A DNA stretch of 64,000 nucleotides from Rhodospirillales bacterium (GTDB lineage Bacteria > Pseudomonadota > Alphaproteobacteria > ATCC43930 > CGMCC-115725): the NCBI GenBank assembly GCA_027315365.1, contig DAHUYF010000029.1, positions 16,566 to 80,565 of the forward strand, read 5' to 3'. Each line of letters starts with the position of its first letter. The first letter of the stretch is position 1. The position numbers were made by a program, and so were the translations under genes. Shown here piece by piece: positions 1 through 12,091 of the stretch. Under the pieces are notes generated by a model. The model saw only the letters and a program-made list of their open reading frames with translations, had not been told where the DNA came from and ran no database searches.

Positions 1-557
1 GTGGTGAATTGGAGCTGCAGCAGCTCGTTGCGTACCTGGCGCACCAGCTGCGCCGGCACCAGGCCGCCGGCGATCAGCGCCTGCGGCTCGGAGGCGAAGG
101 CGAAGCCCGCCGGCGTCTCGGCGTAATAGAGCGGCTTGATGCCGAAGGGGTCGCGCGCCAGAACGAGCCGTCCCGCGGCGGGATCGTGCAGCGCGATCGC
201 GTACATGCCGCGCAGCCGGTCGGTAAAGTCGAGCCCGTGCCGGCGGTAGAGATGAAGCGGCGGCTCGCAGTCGGACGCGCTGGAGAAGGCGACGCCGCCG
301 AGCTCGGCGCGCAGCTCGATGTAGTTGTAGATTTCGCCATTGGCCATCAGCGCGGCGCCGCCGGCCTCATAGAGCGGCTGGTCGCCGGTGACGAGATCGA
401 TGATCGCCAGCCGCGTTTGCACCATGCCGACATCGCCGGCGCGATAATGGCCGGTGCCGTCGGGACCGCGATGGGCCAGCGCCGCCGACATGGCGTGCAG
501 CGCCGCGGCGGGCGGCGGTTCGCCATTGGCGGTCATGATGCCGGCAATGCCGCACAT
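1..557 (-). CDS. asparagine synthase-type glutamine amidotransferase, N-terminal part (truncated by window edge)
   Basis: Reads from 557 towards 1 and leaves the window, so only about 185 residues are seen. The protein begins MCGIAGI, so after Met removal Cys2 would be the N-terminal nucleophile of a class II (Ntn) glutamine amidotransferase. RHGLDF and ARDPFGIKPLYY follow, as in asparagine synthetase AsnB and its exopolysaccharide relatives (AsnB/WbpS type). The family transfers glutamine-derived ammonia to aspartate or to a sugar substrate; the C-terminal synthase domain that would tell these apart is off the window. The start overlaps the stop of the upstream glycosyltransferase by one base (TGATG), so the genes are translationally coupled. 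That context favours a role in glycan or polysaccharide modification over bulk asparagine synthesis (inference). Confidence 0.85.
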   Translation of the reverse strand, partial: MCGIAGIMTANGEPPPAAALHAMSAALAHRGPDGTGHYRAGDVGMVQTRLAIIDLVTGDQPLYEAGGAALMANGEIYNYIELRAELGGVAFSSASDCEPPLHLYRRHGLDFTDRLRGMYAIALHDPAAGRLVLARDPFGIKPLYYAETPAGFAFASEPQALIAGGLVPAQLVRQVRNELLQLQFT

Positions 558-1579
558 CAGCGTGCGACCTCGGCGAAGAAATCGCGATAGAGGCCCACCA
601 CCCGCGCCTCGGCGTAGTCGGCCTCGTAGGCAGCACGGCCGGCCTCGGCCAGGCGCGCCCGCAGTGCCGCGTCGGCCGCCATCCGCCGCAGCGCGACGCC
701 AAGCGCCGCGCCATCATCGACCGGCACCAGCAGCCCCGTCTCGTCGTCGACGATGAGCGCGCGCGGCCCTTCGCTGGCGGTCGCAACCACCGGCCGACCG
801 GCGGCCCAGGCCTCGATGACGACATTGCCGAGCGGCTCGTGGCGCGACGGGCAGACCAGAAAATCCGCCGCGGCAAGCAGTGCCGGGCCGTCCTCGCGCC
901 AGCCGAGGAAGCGGACCCGCCGGGCGATGCCGAGCGCGTGCGCCTGCCGCTCCAGTGCGCCGCGCAAGGCGCCTTCGCCGGCCAGCCAGAGATGAAGGTC
1001 GGGCACCTCGGCCAGCGCCGCCAACAACGTGTCGAAGCCCTTGTTGGGATGGAGCCGCCCGAGCGCCAGCGCAAGCGGCGCATCCTCGGGCGTCGCGAGG
1101 CTCGCCCGCGGCAGCGGCGGCGCCGGCATCGCCGCGACGAAATTGGGCAGGTAATGGACCCGGCTCCCCGGCCAGCCCCGCGCGACGAGATAAGCGGCGA
1201 TGTCGCGGGTATTGGCGATGAGATGATCGCAGCGCCGATAGTATTTCAAATCGTAATATCCTCCGAGGCGCGCGACATGCACGAACTCGCCGCGCGGGCA
1301 CAGCGCGCTCGCGCGGTTCATCCAGGTTAGCACCAGCCGCGGCCGGTAGCGGGCGATGGCGCGGCGGAAGCCCAGCCGGGTGGCAAGGTCGAGCCAGCCG
1401 CGGAAGGGCAGCTGCAGCGGCTCGACGCCGCCCCGCCGGAGCGCGGCCGCCCGCTCGGCATCGTCGCGGATCAGCAGCAGCTGCTCCTGCCCCGCGCGGT
1501 GCAGCGCGAGGCCGAGCCGCACGAAGAACGCTTCGGCGCCGCCATGGTGCGCCCCGGCCATCGCCTGCAGCAGCCGCAT
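557..1579 (-). CDS. glycosyltransferase family 4 protein
   Basis: 340 residues, normal for GT4. It has the GT-B layout: an N-terminal acceptor domain with a glycine-rich loop (AGAHHGGAE, residues 8-16) and a C-terminal nucleotide-sugar domain. GRLHPNKG lies at about 174-181, and the E-x7-E motif is seen as E248 and E256 in EPLGNVVIE. Family knowledge says a retaining transferase using NDP-sugars on lipid-linked or envelope glycans; donor and acceptor cannot be read from the sequence. It is the middle gene of a three-gene minus-strand run, with 1-base TGATG overlaps on both sides (GT9 upstream, asnB-like gene downstream), pointing to one polycistronic mRNA. No membrane segment is evident, so it probably acts at the cytoplasmic face. 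Confidence 0.87.
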   Translation of the reverse strand: MRLLQAMAGAHHGGAEAFFVRLGLALHRAGQEQLLLIRDDAERAAALRRGGVEPLQLPFRGWLDLATRLGFRRAIARYRPRLVLTWMNRASALCPRGEFVHVARLGGYYDLKYYRRCDHLIANTRDIAAYLVARGWPGSRVHYLPNFVAAMPAPPLPRASLATPEDAPLALALGRLHPNKGFDTLLAALAEVPDLHLWLAGEGALRGALERQAHALGIARRVRFLGWREDGPALLAAADFLVCPSRHEPLGNVVIEAWAAGRPVVATASEGPRALIVDDETGLLVPVDDGAALGVALRRMAADAALRARLAEAGRAAYEADYAEARVVGLYRDFFAEVAR

Positions 1580-2541
1580 CAGGCCGCCTCGCCCTGGATG
1601 CTCGCCCAGAGCTCCCGCGCCGCCGCCTCGGCGGCATCGACGCTCAGCGAATCCATCTGCGTGCCGGTGGTGCGGTGGTCGTAATCGGGTGCGCCGACGA
1701 TCTCGGCATAGGATTTCGCCGTGCGCGCCACCGCGGTACGCGGCCCCCAGGGCGCGTACTGCGCCGGCAGGCTCGGCCCGAACAGGCCGAGGGTCGGCGT
1801 GCCCGCCGCGGCGGCAATGTGCATGATGCCGGTATCGTTGCCGACGAACAGCGCGCAGCGCCGCAGCGCCGCAGCCGCCGTCAGCAGATCGGTGCGGCCG
1901 ACGAGATCGAGGCGGCGGCCCGCCGGAATCGCCGCCAGCAGCGGCGCCGCCTGGGCGCGCTCATGCGCCGCCGCCAGCACCGCGATGCGGGCGCCGGGCA
2001 GCGGTCCGGCAGCGGCGGTGAGCCGCCCTGCCAGCTCGGCGAAGCGCTCCGCGCGCCACTGCTTGCCGCGCCAATTCGCGGCCGGGCCCATCGCCAGCAC
2101 CGGCGCGCCCGGCGGCACCAGCTCGGCCGCGCGCCGCTCATGCCCGGCCGCCGTCCAGAGCAACGGCGCCGGCGGCGGGTCGAGTGCGAAGAGGCTTGCG
2201 AGCTGCCGCACCCGGTGCAGGCCGGCATCGCCCTTGCCCATCACCCGGCGCTGGCGCGCCGCCAGAAGATAGGCCAGCGCGGAGCCGCGGAGGTCGACCA
2301 CGAGATCCCAGCGCCGGAGCACCGCCCGACGGTAGAGGTCGAGCCAATGCAGGGCATAGCGCCGCTTGGCGACGCTCAGGATGCGCTCCAATCCCGGCAC
2401 CGCCTCGAAGAGCGGCGCCGCGGCGGGACCGGCGGCGATGGTAAAGCGGGCGCCGGGGTTGCGCTCGACGAGGTGGCCGAGCAGCCCGGTGGATAGCACG
2501 GCATCGCCGATTCGCGTGCCGGTGACGAAGAGAATCCTCAT
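1579..2541 (-). CDS. glycosyltransferase family 9 (heptosyltransferase-like) protein
   Basis: 320 residues from the ATG giving MRILFVTGTRIGDAVLST, the canonical GT9 N-terminus. Upstream in-frame codons are arginine-rich and non-conserved, so the ATG at 2541 is preferred. The C-terminal half has GNDTGIMHIAAA followed by GTPTLGLFG, the hallmark of ADP-heptose:LPS heptosyltransferases and related GT9 enzymes. The family builds lipopolysaccharide inner core or similar envelope glycans. It is the first gene of the three-gene glycan run. The divergent ygfZ gene starts about 130 bases away, so the promoter should lie in 2542-2668. Sugar specificity is not assigned. Confidence 0.87.
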   Translation of the reverse strand: MRILFVTGTRIGDAVLSTGLLGHLVERNPGARFTIAAGPAAAPLFEAVPGLERILSVAKRRYALHWLDLYRRAVLRRWDLVVDLRGSALAYLLAARQRRVMGKGDAGLHRVRQLASLFALDPPPAPLLWTAAGHERRAAELVPPGAPVLAMGPAANWRGKQWRAERFAELAGRLTAAAGPLPGARIAVLAAAHERAQAAPLLAAIPAGRRLDLVGRTDLLTAAAALRRCALFVGNDTGIMHIAAAAGTPTLGLFGPSLPAQYAPWGPRTAVARTAKSYAEIVGAPDYDHRTTGTQMDSLSVDAAEAAARELWASIQGEAA

Positions 2542-2668
2542 GAGCCCGCGGAACCGACCTCCGGCGCGTGACGCCGCGGGCCTTATAAGGCGGCTGCCGC
2601 CGCTTGCCAAGGTTGCCCCCCTTCCCTAGGTGTAGCGGCGAAGTCTCGTTTGCGCGGAGAAACCCGGA

Positions 2669-3565
2669 ATGGTCGAACGGTCCTGTGCGCTGCTGGCGGA
2701 TCGCGCGGTGCTGGAAGTCGCCGGCGAGGATCGCTGCGGCTTCCTGCAGGGCCTCGTCTCGAACGACGTCGAGCGGGTCGCGCCCGATCGCGCCCTCTAC
2801 GCCGCCATGCTCACGGCGCAGGGAAAATATCTCCACGACTTCTTCATCGCCGAGATCGATGACGCGTTCCTGCTCGACGCGGAGGCGGCGCGGCTTGCCG
2901 ATCTGAAGCGCCGTCTCGGCCTCTACCGGCTGCGCGCCAAGGTGACGCTGGGCGAGAACGGCGAGCGCTACTGCGTCGCCGCCGCCTTCGGCGGCGACGC
3001 GCTGAGCCTGCTCGATCTGCCGGCGGAGCCCGGCGCGGCGGTGCCCTTCGCCGGCGGCGTCGCCTATGTCGACCCCCGCCTGCCCGAGCTTGGCGCCCGC
3101 CTGCTGCTGCGCCGCGGCGCCGGCCTGGCGCCGCTCGAAAGCCTGGGCTTCGCGGTCGATGACGGCGCGGCCTATGACCGGCTGCGCCTGTCGCTCGGCA
3201 TTCCCGACGGCAGCCGCGACCTGGCGGTGGAGAAGACGATCCTGCTCGAAGCGGGATTCGAGGAGCTGAACGGCGTCGATTGGCAGAAGGGCTGCTATAT
3301 CGGCCAGGAGCTCACCGCCCGCACCAAGTATCGCGGGCTGGTCAAGAAGCGGCTGATGCCGGTCGCGGTCGAGGGGCCGCTCCCCGCCCCCGGCACGCCA
3401 GTGATGCTCGGCGATCAGGAGGCGGGCGAGATGCGCTCCGGCCGCGACGGGCTGGGCTTGGCATTGCTGCGGCTCGATGCGGTGGGCGAGGCCTCGGCCG
3501 AGACGCCGCTCACCGCCGGCGCGGCGCGCCTCAGCCCGAAGAAGCCCGGCTGGGCGAAGTTCTGA
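2669..3565 (+). CDS. ygfZ: YgfZ/GcvT-like folate-binding protein (Fe-S cluster maintenance)
   Basis: 298 residues. The signature KGCYIGQE (residues 207-214, Cys209) is the diagnostic YgfZ motif, and the N-terminal half has the GcvT-like folate-binding arrangement (GFLQGLVSNDV at about 24-34). In E. coli YgfZ supports assembly or repair of certain Fe-S enzymes in a tetrahydrofolate-dependent way. It lacks the full GcvT C-terminal barrel, so aminomethyltransferase activity is unlikely. It stands alone on the plus strand, divergent from the glycosyltransferases and convergent with the small gene ending 7 bases downstream. No clear terminator is visible in that short gap. Confidence 0.9.
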   Translation: MVERSCALLADRAVLEVAGEDRCGFLQGLVSNDVERVAPDRALYAAMLTAQGKYLHDFFIAEIDDAFLLDAEAARLADLKRRLGLYRLRAKVTLGENGERYCVAAAFGGDALSLLDLPAEPGAAVPFAGGVAYVDPRLPELGARLLLRRGAGLAPLESLGFAVDDGAAYDRLRLSLGIPDGSRDLAVEKTILLEAGFEELNGVDWQKGCYIGQELTARTKYRGLVKKRLMPVAVEGPLPAPGTPVMLGDQEAGEMRSGRDGLGLALLRLDAVGEASAETPLTAGAARLSPKKPGWAKF

Positions 3566-3571
3566 GCGGGC

Positions 3572-3976
3572 TCAGCGCAGCGCGTTGTGGATGAGGTAAT
3601 CGGCGAAGTCGACCGGCTTCAGCTTGAGCGCCGCGCTTTCCAGCGTGCCCGTCATGCTACGGGCGACGATGATGTGATTCTCGACATGCTCGGGCGGCAC
3701 CTTGAAGAAGCCGGAGGTTCCGCGCAGCCGCGGGTAGTAGGCGGGATCGATCATCTTCTCCCTGCGTGCCAGGCGCTGGAGCACCTCCTCCTCGCTCACG
3801 CCCTCGATCTCGCGCTTCCTGAGGATGATCCAATCGGTCTCGCCGCCCCAGCCCTGCTCGGCGAGCGGCTTCGGATCGTCGTCGCTCACGCCCACCTTGA
3901 AGACGTACTTGCTGAGCCCGACATCGCTCGCCCATTTGCCGAATTTGACGCTTCGCGCCACGTAGATCACGCCCAT
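3572..3976 (-). CDS. conserved-looking protein of unknown function (134 aa)
   Basis: I do not recognise the family with certainty. The 134-residue product starts MGVIYVARSVKFGKW and is mixed alpha/beta, without signal peptide or membrane helix. The opening IYVAR...KYVFKVGVS weakly resembles the first strand pair of GIY-YIG-like or T5orf172-type domains (xYVxx...xYKIGxS), but the usual catalytic Arg and Glu arrangement is not obvious. Conserved-looking later segments are REKMIDPAYYPRLRG, FKVPPEHVENHI and LKPVDFADYLI. It converges on ygfZ. Codon use (high GC3) matches its neighbours, so it is probably a real gene. Confidence 0.7.
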   Translation of the reverse strand: MGVIYVARSVKFGKWASDVGLSKYVFKVGVSDDDPKPLAEQGWGGETDWIILRKREIEGVSEEEVLQRLARREKMIDPAYYPRLRGTSGFFKVPPEHVENHIIVARSMTGTLESAALKLKPVDFADYLIHNALR

Positions 3977-4034
3977 TCGCCCCTCCCCCCGGCTTCAGCT
4001 CCTATTGGACGCCGCCCTTGGCGGCGGCGCCTCT

Positions 4035-4945
4035 TCACCCGCGCAGCCCGGCACCTATCCGGGCGAGCGCGCGAAACGGCGATTCGCCGGGCGCCAGCGC
4101 CGGTTGCCCGGTCCGGCGCAGCCCGTCGCGGCCGAACGCCTCGCGCAGCCCCTCGATCAGCCAGTGCTGCGCCTGCGCCTCGCGCGTCGATGCGAGGCGC
4201 TCGCCCAGCGACCGCCAGTGGCGCGCGATCGCCGCCGCGAGATCGTCGATGCCGTCGCGCTGCTGCGCCGAGAGCAGCAGGACCGGCACCGGCCAGCCCT
4301 CGACGCCCCCTCCGGCCAGCCCCAGCACCGCCAGCGCGTCGGCTCGCGCGCGCTCGGCGGCGGCGCCGAGATCGCGCTTGGTGACGACGACGATGTGGGG
4401 GATCTCGACGATCCCCGCTTTCATGAATTGCAGGCTGTCGCCCGAGCCCGGCTGGACGCACAGCACCACGGTATCGGCAGCGCCGGCGATTTCGGTCTCG
4501 GACTGGCCTACCCCCACCGTCTCGATCAGCACGATGTCGAAGAGGGCGCGCATCAGCACCATGGCCGAGACGGTGAGCGCGGCAAGGCCGCCGAGCTTGT
4601 CGCGCGCCGCCATCGAGCGCACGAAGATGCCGGCATCGGCGGGATCCGTCCTGAGCCGCGTGCGGTCGCCCAGGAGCGCGCCGCCGGAGACCTGCGAGGA
4701 TGGATCGACGGCGATGACGCCGACAGTGCGGCCGTCCCGGCGCCAGCCGCCGACGAGCGCGCCTATCAGGGTAGATTTGCCGACCCCCGGGGGGCCGGTG
4801 ACGCCCACGACCTGCGCGCGCGGCGCGGCATAGGCCGCGTCGAGCAGCGCCAGCGTCGCCGCCTCCTCCGGCGCGCGTTCGAGCCGGGCGAGCGCCGCGG
4901 CGAGCGCCGGCTTCCCTCCCGCCGCGACGGACGAGAGGGTAGCGG

Positions 4946-4949
<4 letters not shown>
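4035..4949 (-). CDS. meaB: MeaB/ArgK-family P-loop GTPase
   Basis: 304 residues. The Walker A motif GPPGVGKST is at 52-60. DPSSQVSGGALLGDRTR is the family-specific stretch, ETVGVGQSE is the G3 region, and TKRD stands in for the G4 motif NKxD. MeaB chaperones load and protect adenosylcobalamin in methylmalonyl-CoA mutase; related IcmF/ArgK proteins act on similar B12 enzymes. It appears to start with TTG at 4949, overlapping the ppdK stop by four bases (TTGA), and no other in-frame start lies close upstream. It is the last gene of the glyQ-glyS-ppdK-meaB run. No B12 mutase gene is in the window, so the client is inferred to be elsewhere. Confidence 0.88.
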
Positions 4950-7624
<2,675 letters not shown>

Positions 7625-7632
7625 CGTCCCAC

Positions 7633-9699
7633 CTATCCCTCGATCTGCGAGAAGTCCGCGACGCGATTGAGCGTGTCGCGGATTTGCGCCAGCAGCCGCA
7701 GGCGATTCGCCCGCACCTCGGCATTTTCGCAATTAACGGTTACGCGTGCAAAAAATTCATCGACCGGCCCGCGCAGTGCCGCCAGCGCCGCCATCGCGCC
7801 GGTAAACGCCTCCCGGGCCAACGCGTCGGTACTGTCGGCCGCCGCCCGCTCCAGCTCGGCGGCGAGCGCCGCCTCCTCGGTCGCCGCGAGCAGCTTGGGG
7901 TCGGGCTCGCCGGGATATGTGGCGCCGTCGCGCTTCTCCTCGATGCGCACGATGTTGGCCGCCCGGCGATAGGCCACCAGCAGGTTGGCGCCGTCATCGG
8001 TCCCGAGGAAAGCGTCGAGCGCCGCAACCCGCGCCAGCAGCCGGACCAGATCGTCCTCGCCACCCGGCGCGAAGACCGCGGCGACGAGATCGTGCCGCAC
8101 CCCCTGCTCGCGCAGATGGACCTTGAGCCGGTCGGCGAAGAAGGCGAGCAGATCGGCGCCGGGATCGGCGGCAAAGCCGTTGTCGCGGCCGAACGCGAAG
8201 GCGCGGCCGAATACCGGCATCAGGGGCAGACGCAGGTTGTTTTCCAGGACGAGGCGGATCACCCCCAGCGCCGCGCGCCGGAGCGCGAAGGGGTCGCGCG
8301 AGCCCGTGGGCTTCTCGTCGATCGAGAAGAAGCCCGCCAGCGTGTCGATCTTGTCGGCCAGTGCCACCGCGACGCTGACCGGCGCCGCGGGGCAGCGCTC
8401 GTTCGGCCCCAGCGGCGAGTAGTGCTCGGCGATGGCGGCGGCAACCTCCGCGCCCTCGCCGTCCTGCAGCGCGTAATAGCGGCCCATGATGCCCTGAAGC
8501 TCGGGGAACTCCCCCACCATGCCGCTCGACAGATCCGCCTTGGCCAGCTCCGCCGCGCGCAGCACCTTCGCCTTGTCGGCGCCGGGAATCGCGGGCGCGA
8601 TCTCCTCCGCAAGGCGCTCGACCCGCCCGACTTTGTCGAGGACGCTGCCGAGCCGCGCGTGGAACACCCGTTCGGCCAATTTCGGGATGCGGGCCGCCAG
8701 CGGCACCTTGCGATCCTGCTCCCAGAAGAAGCGCGCATCGGAGAGGCGCGCGCGCAGCACCCGCTCGTTGCCGGCAACGATCGCCTGGCCGCCATCCTCG
8801 GCGACGGTGTTGGCGACGACCAGGAAGCGCCCGGCCAGCCCGCCGTCACGGTCGAGGCAGGCGAAATATTTCTGGTGCGTGCGCATCGAGGTGGTGAGCA
8901 CCTCGGGCGGCAGGGCGAGGAATTCGGCGTCGATCGTGCCCATCAGCACGACCGGCCATTCGACCAGACCGGTCACCTCCTCGAGCAGCGCCGGGTCGTC
9001 CTTCACCGTGAGCCGCGCCGCAGCCGCCCGCTCCTCGAGCGCCGCGGCGATCGCCTGACGCCGGTCCTCGGCGCGCAGCATCACCCGGGCGTCATGCAGC
9101 TTCCGCCGATAATCGGCGAAGTCTTTCACCTTGAACGTCTTCGGCGCGAGGAAACGATGGCCGCACGTTTCGTCTCCCACCGGCACGCCGTCGAGCGCCA
9201 AGGACAGGATCTCGCCGCCGAACAGGCAGATCGCGCTGGTCATCGGCCGCACCCAGCGGAAAGACGCCGCCGGAAAGCGCATCGATTTGGGCCAGGGCAG
9301 CGCCAGCACCGCTTCGCGCAGCAGCTCCGGCAGCACCTCGGCGGTGGCGCGGCCGGGTCGGCGGATCATCGCGAAATGGAAGACGCCCTTGCCGGTATCG
9401 CGCTGCTCGCACTGGTCGAGCGAGGCGAGGCCGGCGGATTTGAGAAAGCCTTCGACCGCGTTCGCCGGCGCTCCCATGCGCGGGCCGCGGCGCTCCTCCG
9501 TCGTGTCGGGCTGCCGGTCCGGCAGCCCGTCCACCACCAGCGTCAGGCGCCGCGGCGTCGCATAGGCATGAACGTCCGAGGGAACGAGGCCTGCCGCCTC
9601 GAGCTTGCCGGTGGCGAGCATCGCCAGATCCTCCGCCGCGCGCCGCTGCATGCGTGCCGGGATCTCTTCGGTCAGGAGTTCGAGGAGAAGCTCGGTCAT
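7633..9699 (-). CDS. glyS: glycine--tRNA ligase, beta subunit
   Basis: 688 residues, as expected for the GlyS subunit of the alpha2beta2 bacterial enzyme. The N-terminus [17 protein letters not shown] is typical. Internal marks include [31 protein letters not shown], and the C-terminal HD/anticodon-binding part with [15 protein letters not shown]. The beta subunit binds tRNA-Gly while the alpha subunit carries catalysis. It starts 4 bases after the glyQ stop and ends 8 bases before ppdK. The strong neighbour linkage supports a single operon. Confidence 0.97.
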   Translation of the reverse strand: MTELLLELLTEEIPARMQRRAAEDLAMLATGKLEAAGLVPSDVHAYATPRRLTLVVDGLPDRQPDTTEERRGPRMGAPANAVEGFLKSAGLASLDQCEQRDTGKGVFHFAMIRRPGRATAEVLPELLREAVLALPWPKSMRFPAASFRWVRPMTSAICLFGGEILSLALDGVPVGDETCGHRFLAPKTFKVKDFADYRRKLHDARVMLRAEDRRQAIAAALEERAAAARLTVKDDPALLEEVTGLVEWPVVLMGTIDAEFLALPPEVLTTSMRTHQKYFACLDRDGGLAGRFLVVANTVAEDGGQAIVAGNERVLRARLSDARFFWEQDRKVPLAARIPKLAERVFHARLGSVLDKVGRVERLAEEIAPAIPGADKAKVLRAAELAKADLSSGMVGEFPELQGIMGRYYALQDGEGAEVAAAIAEHYSPLGPNERCPAAPVSVAVALADKIDTLAGFFSIDEKPTGSRDPFALRRAALGVIRLVLENNLRLPLMPVFGRAFAFGRDNGFAADPGADLLAFFADRLKVHLREQGVRHDLVAAVFAPGGEDDLVRLLARVAALDAFLGTDDGANLLVAYRRAANIVRIEEKRDGATYPGEPDPKLLAATEEAALAAELERAAADSTDALAREAFTGAMAALAALRGPVDEFFARVTVNCENAEVRANRLRLLAQIRDTLNRVADFSQIEG

Positions 9700-9703
9700 C
9701 GGC

Positions 9704-10585
9704 TCAGGCGGCCCCCGCCTGCTGCGCCAGCCAGCCCTCGCAGCAGGCCTTGGCGAGCGCGCGCACCCGGCCGATATGGGCGGCCCGCTCGGTCACCGAG
9801 ATGACGCCGCGCGCATCCAGCAGATTGAAGGCGTGGCTCGCCTTGATGCACTGGTCGTAGGCGGGCAGCGGCAGCGCCCGCGCCAGCAGCGCCTGGCACT
9901 CCTGCTCGGCGTCGGCGAAGTGGCGGAACAGCAGCTTGGTGTCGGCGAATTCGAAGTTGTACGCGGAGAACTCGATTTCGGCGCGCTTGAACACCTCGCC
10001 ATAGCTGACGCCGGCGCCGTTGTAGTCGAGGTCATAGACGTTCTCGACGCCCTGCACATACATGGCGAGACGTTCGAGCCCATAGGTGAGCTCGGTCGAG
10101 ACCGGATCGCATTCTATGCCGCCGACCTGCTGGAAATAGGTGTATTGCGACACCTCCATGCCGTCGAGCCAGACCTCCCAGCCGAGGCCCCAGGCGCCGA
10201 GCGTCGGGCTTTCCCAATCATCCTCGACGAAGCGGATGTCGTGGCGCCGGCTGTCGATGCCGAGGGCCGCAAGGCTGTCGAGATAGAGACGCTGGCTGTC
10301 GGCCGGCGCGGGCTTCAGGATCACCTGGAACTGGTAGTAATGCTGCAGCCGGTTCGGGTTCTCGCCGTAGCGGCCGTCGGTCGGGCGCCGCGACGGCTGG
10401 ACATAGGCCGCGCGCCAGGGCTTGGGACCGAGCGCGCGCAGCGTCGTGGCGGGATGGAAGGTGCCGGCCCCCATCTCGACGTCATAGGGCTGCAGGATGA
10501 CGCAGCCTTGCGCGGCCCAATAGGATTGCAGCTTCAGAATCAATGCCTGAAAGCTATTCCCGGTCGCCGCGGCCCGCGCCACCAT
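9704..10585 (-). CDS. glyQ: glycine--tRNA ligase, alpha subunit
   Basis: 293 residues, standard for GlyQ. The class II aminoacyl-tRNA synthetase core shows [18 protein letters not shown] near the N-terminus, then [29 protein letters not shown] and the acidic [16 protein letters not shown] segment that binds ATP and glycine. With GlyS it charges tRNA-Gly. It is the first gene of the glyQ-glyS-ppdK-meaB run. The upstream gap of about 80 bases to the small lipoprotein gene could hold its promoter, or it may be read from further upstream. Confidence 0.97.
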   Translation of the reverse strand: MVARAAATGNSFQALILKLQSYWAAQGCVILQPYDVEMGAGTFHPATTLRALGPKPWRAAYVQPSRRPTDGRYGENPNRLQHYYQFQVILKPAPADSQRLYLDSLAALGIDSRRHDIRFVEDDWESPTLGAWGLGWEVWLDGMEVSQYTYFQQVGGIECDPVSTELTYGLERLAMYVQGVENVYDLDYNGAGVSYGEVFKRAEIEFSAYNFEFADTKLLFRHFADAEQECQALLARALPLPAYDQCIKASHAFNLLDARGVISVTERAAHIGRVRALAKACCEGWLAQQAGAA

Positions 10586-10666
10586 CCACTTGATCCGGAA
10601 AGACGTTTGAGATTGCGGCGCAACATAATCGCCTCCCCCTGGAGGGTCAAGGCGCGCGCCGGCAGC

Positions 10667-10855
10667 TTATTTGGGCAACGCCGGGTAACCCGGTATGGGC
10701 GTGCCATAAGTCACATCGACCGGCTGCCCGGCGCCGTTGCGCGGCGTATCGGGGCCCCAGGAAGGCGTTGCCGCACCGCAGCCGCCGAGCAGCAGGGCGA
10801 GCGTGCCAAGCCCCGCCAGCATCACCATCCTCCGGCTCACCAACCGGCTGCGCAT
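10667..10855 (-). CDS. small putative lipoprotein (62 aa)
   Basis: From the ATG at 10855 the product is 62 residues. It opens with a basic n-region (MRSRLVSRRMVM), a hydrophobic core (LAGLGTLALLL) and the lipobox LGGC, so signal peptidase II processing and lipidation at Cys27 are expected. The mature part is about 36 residues, rich in Gly and Pro, with no recognised domain. An internal Met10 could also serve as start. It sits between glyQ and a zinc-ribbon-like gene, all on the minus strand. Function is unknown. Confidence 0.65.
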   Translation of the reverse strand: MRSRLVSRRMVMLAGLGTLALLLGGCGAATPSWGPDTPRNGAGQPVDVTYGTPIPGYPALPK

Positions 10856-10874
10856 GATCCAGCCTCCCGGCCGG

Positions 10875-11132
10875 TCAACGGCCCCAGGGGCAGTCCGTCC
10901 GCCCGCAAGAGGCAGCGCTGCGTGCCGCCACGTAGGCACCGCACCGGCCGCATTTGACGAGGTCTTCGGCCTCGATGCTCGCGGGCTTGCGCCCCGCCTG
11001 CTGGCGCCGCTTCACCTCGTCGCGCACCGCGCGCCGGATCTGTTCGACGCGGTTCACATAGCGGAAGCCGAACCAGACGAACGCGAAGAGCAGCAGGAAG
11101 AGCAGGAGCTTGGGCAGCGAGAAGCCGATCAT
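10875..11132 (-). CDS. PP0621-like small membrane protein with zinc-ribbon-type cysteines
   Basis: 85 residues starting MIGFSLPKL. One N-terminal membrane helix spans about residues 7-24, followed by a charged linker. The C-terminus has CGRCGAYV (C61, C64) and ...CGRTDCPW (C76, C81), a spacing that could bind one zinc or iron. This arrangement matches the PP0621 family of uncharacterised proteobacterial proteins by recall. It lies 19 bases upstream of the small lipoprotein and downstream of the S49 peptidase on the same strand. The role is not known. Confidence 0.7.
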   Translation of the reverse strand: MIGFSLPKLLLFLLLFAFVWFGFRYVNRVEQIRRAVRDEVKRRQQAGRKPASIEAEDLVKCGRCGAYVAARSAASCGRTDCPWGR

Positions 11133-11176
11133 GGGCGGGTGTAGGAGAGCCTCCGGCCCGGGGTCAAGGCAGGCGC

Positions 11177-12031
11177 CTAAAGCCCGAAACGCGCCCAGAT
11201 CAGCCGCTCCTCGAGCCGCGCCAGGAGATCGCCGGCGACCTCGCCGATGTCGAGCCGGCGCGGCAGGCCAAGGCGGGGCAGCAGCAGCCGGCGCCGCTCG
11301 GGCTCGATCACGCGCAGCCTGACCGTCTCGCCATAACGCTGGCGCATCACGCTGCGCAGATCGCCGATGCCGTCGATCAGGCCGAGCTCGCAGGCGCGCC
11401 GGCCGGTGAAGACCTCGCCGCTGAAGAGGGTGCCCTCCTCCGCCTTGAGTCGGGCGCCGCGGCGCCCACGGACCATGTCCTTGAACACCTCGTGCATGTC
11501 GCGCTGGAGCGCGGTCAGTCGCTCGACGCCCTTGGGATCTTCGGCGAGGAAGGGATCGAGCAGTGATTTGTGCTCGCCCGCGGTATAGAGCCGGCGCTGC
11601 ACGCCGAGCTTGCGCAGCGCTTCGGCGAAGCCGAAGCTCGCGCTGATGACGCCGATCGAGCCGACCAGCGAGGTTTCCTCGGCGAAGATCTCGTCGGCCG
11701 CCAGCGCCAGCCAATATCCCCCCGAGGCCGCGACGTCCTCGGCAAAGGCGATGACCGGCACATGCTTCTCCTCGGCAAGCTGCCGGATGCGACGGAAGAG
11801 CAGCGAGGACTGCGCCGGCGAACCGCCGGGCGAATTGATCGCCAGGGCCACCGACCTCAGATGGCGCAGTGAAAAGGCGCGCTCGAGCGCGCCGGCGAAG
11901 CGGCGCAGCGACAGGCCGCGCGGCCCGCGCATGCCGATCAGCCCGTCGAGCCGCAGCACCGCCACCTGCGGCGTCCGGCTGCGAAAGCGCTCGATCGGGA
12001 GCTTCTCCAGGATGTCGTCGACGATGCTCAT
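11177..12031 (-). CDS. S49-family serine peptidase (SppA/SohB type)
   Basis: 284 residues, the short form. Ser103 in ASGGYW is the expected nucleophile and Lys155 in AGEHKSLLDPF the general base, giving the Ser-Lys dyad of signal peptide peptidases. INSPGGSP at 65-72 and SIGVISASFGF at 125-135 are further S49 marks. There is no clear N-terminal membrane helix, unlike classical SppA, so this resembles the cytoplasmic or peripheral SohB-like form found beside glyQ in many alphaproteobacteria (recall). It probably degrades cleaved signal peptides or membrane fragments. Confidence 0.88.
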   Translation of the reverse strand: MSIVDDILEKLPIERFRSRTPQVAVLRLDGLIGMRGPRGLSLRRFAGALERAFSLRHLRSVALAINSPGGSPAQSSLLFRRIRQLAEEKHVPVIAFAEDVAASGGYWLALAADEIFAEETSLVGSIGVISASFGFAEALRKLGVQRRLYTAGEHKSLLDPFLAEDPKGVERLTALQRDMHEVFKDMVRGRRGARLKAEEGTLFSGEVFTGRRACELGLIDGIGDLRSVMRQRYGETVRLRVIEPERRRLLLPRLGLPRRLDIGEVAGDLLARLEERLIWARFGL

Positions 12032-12091
12032 GCGCCTACTAGATGGGGATGCGCCCCTCGGATTGGCAAGCGGCGAGACCGCAACCGCTGG

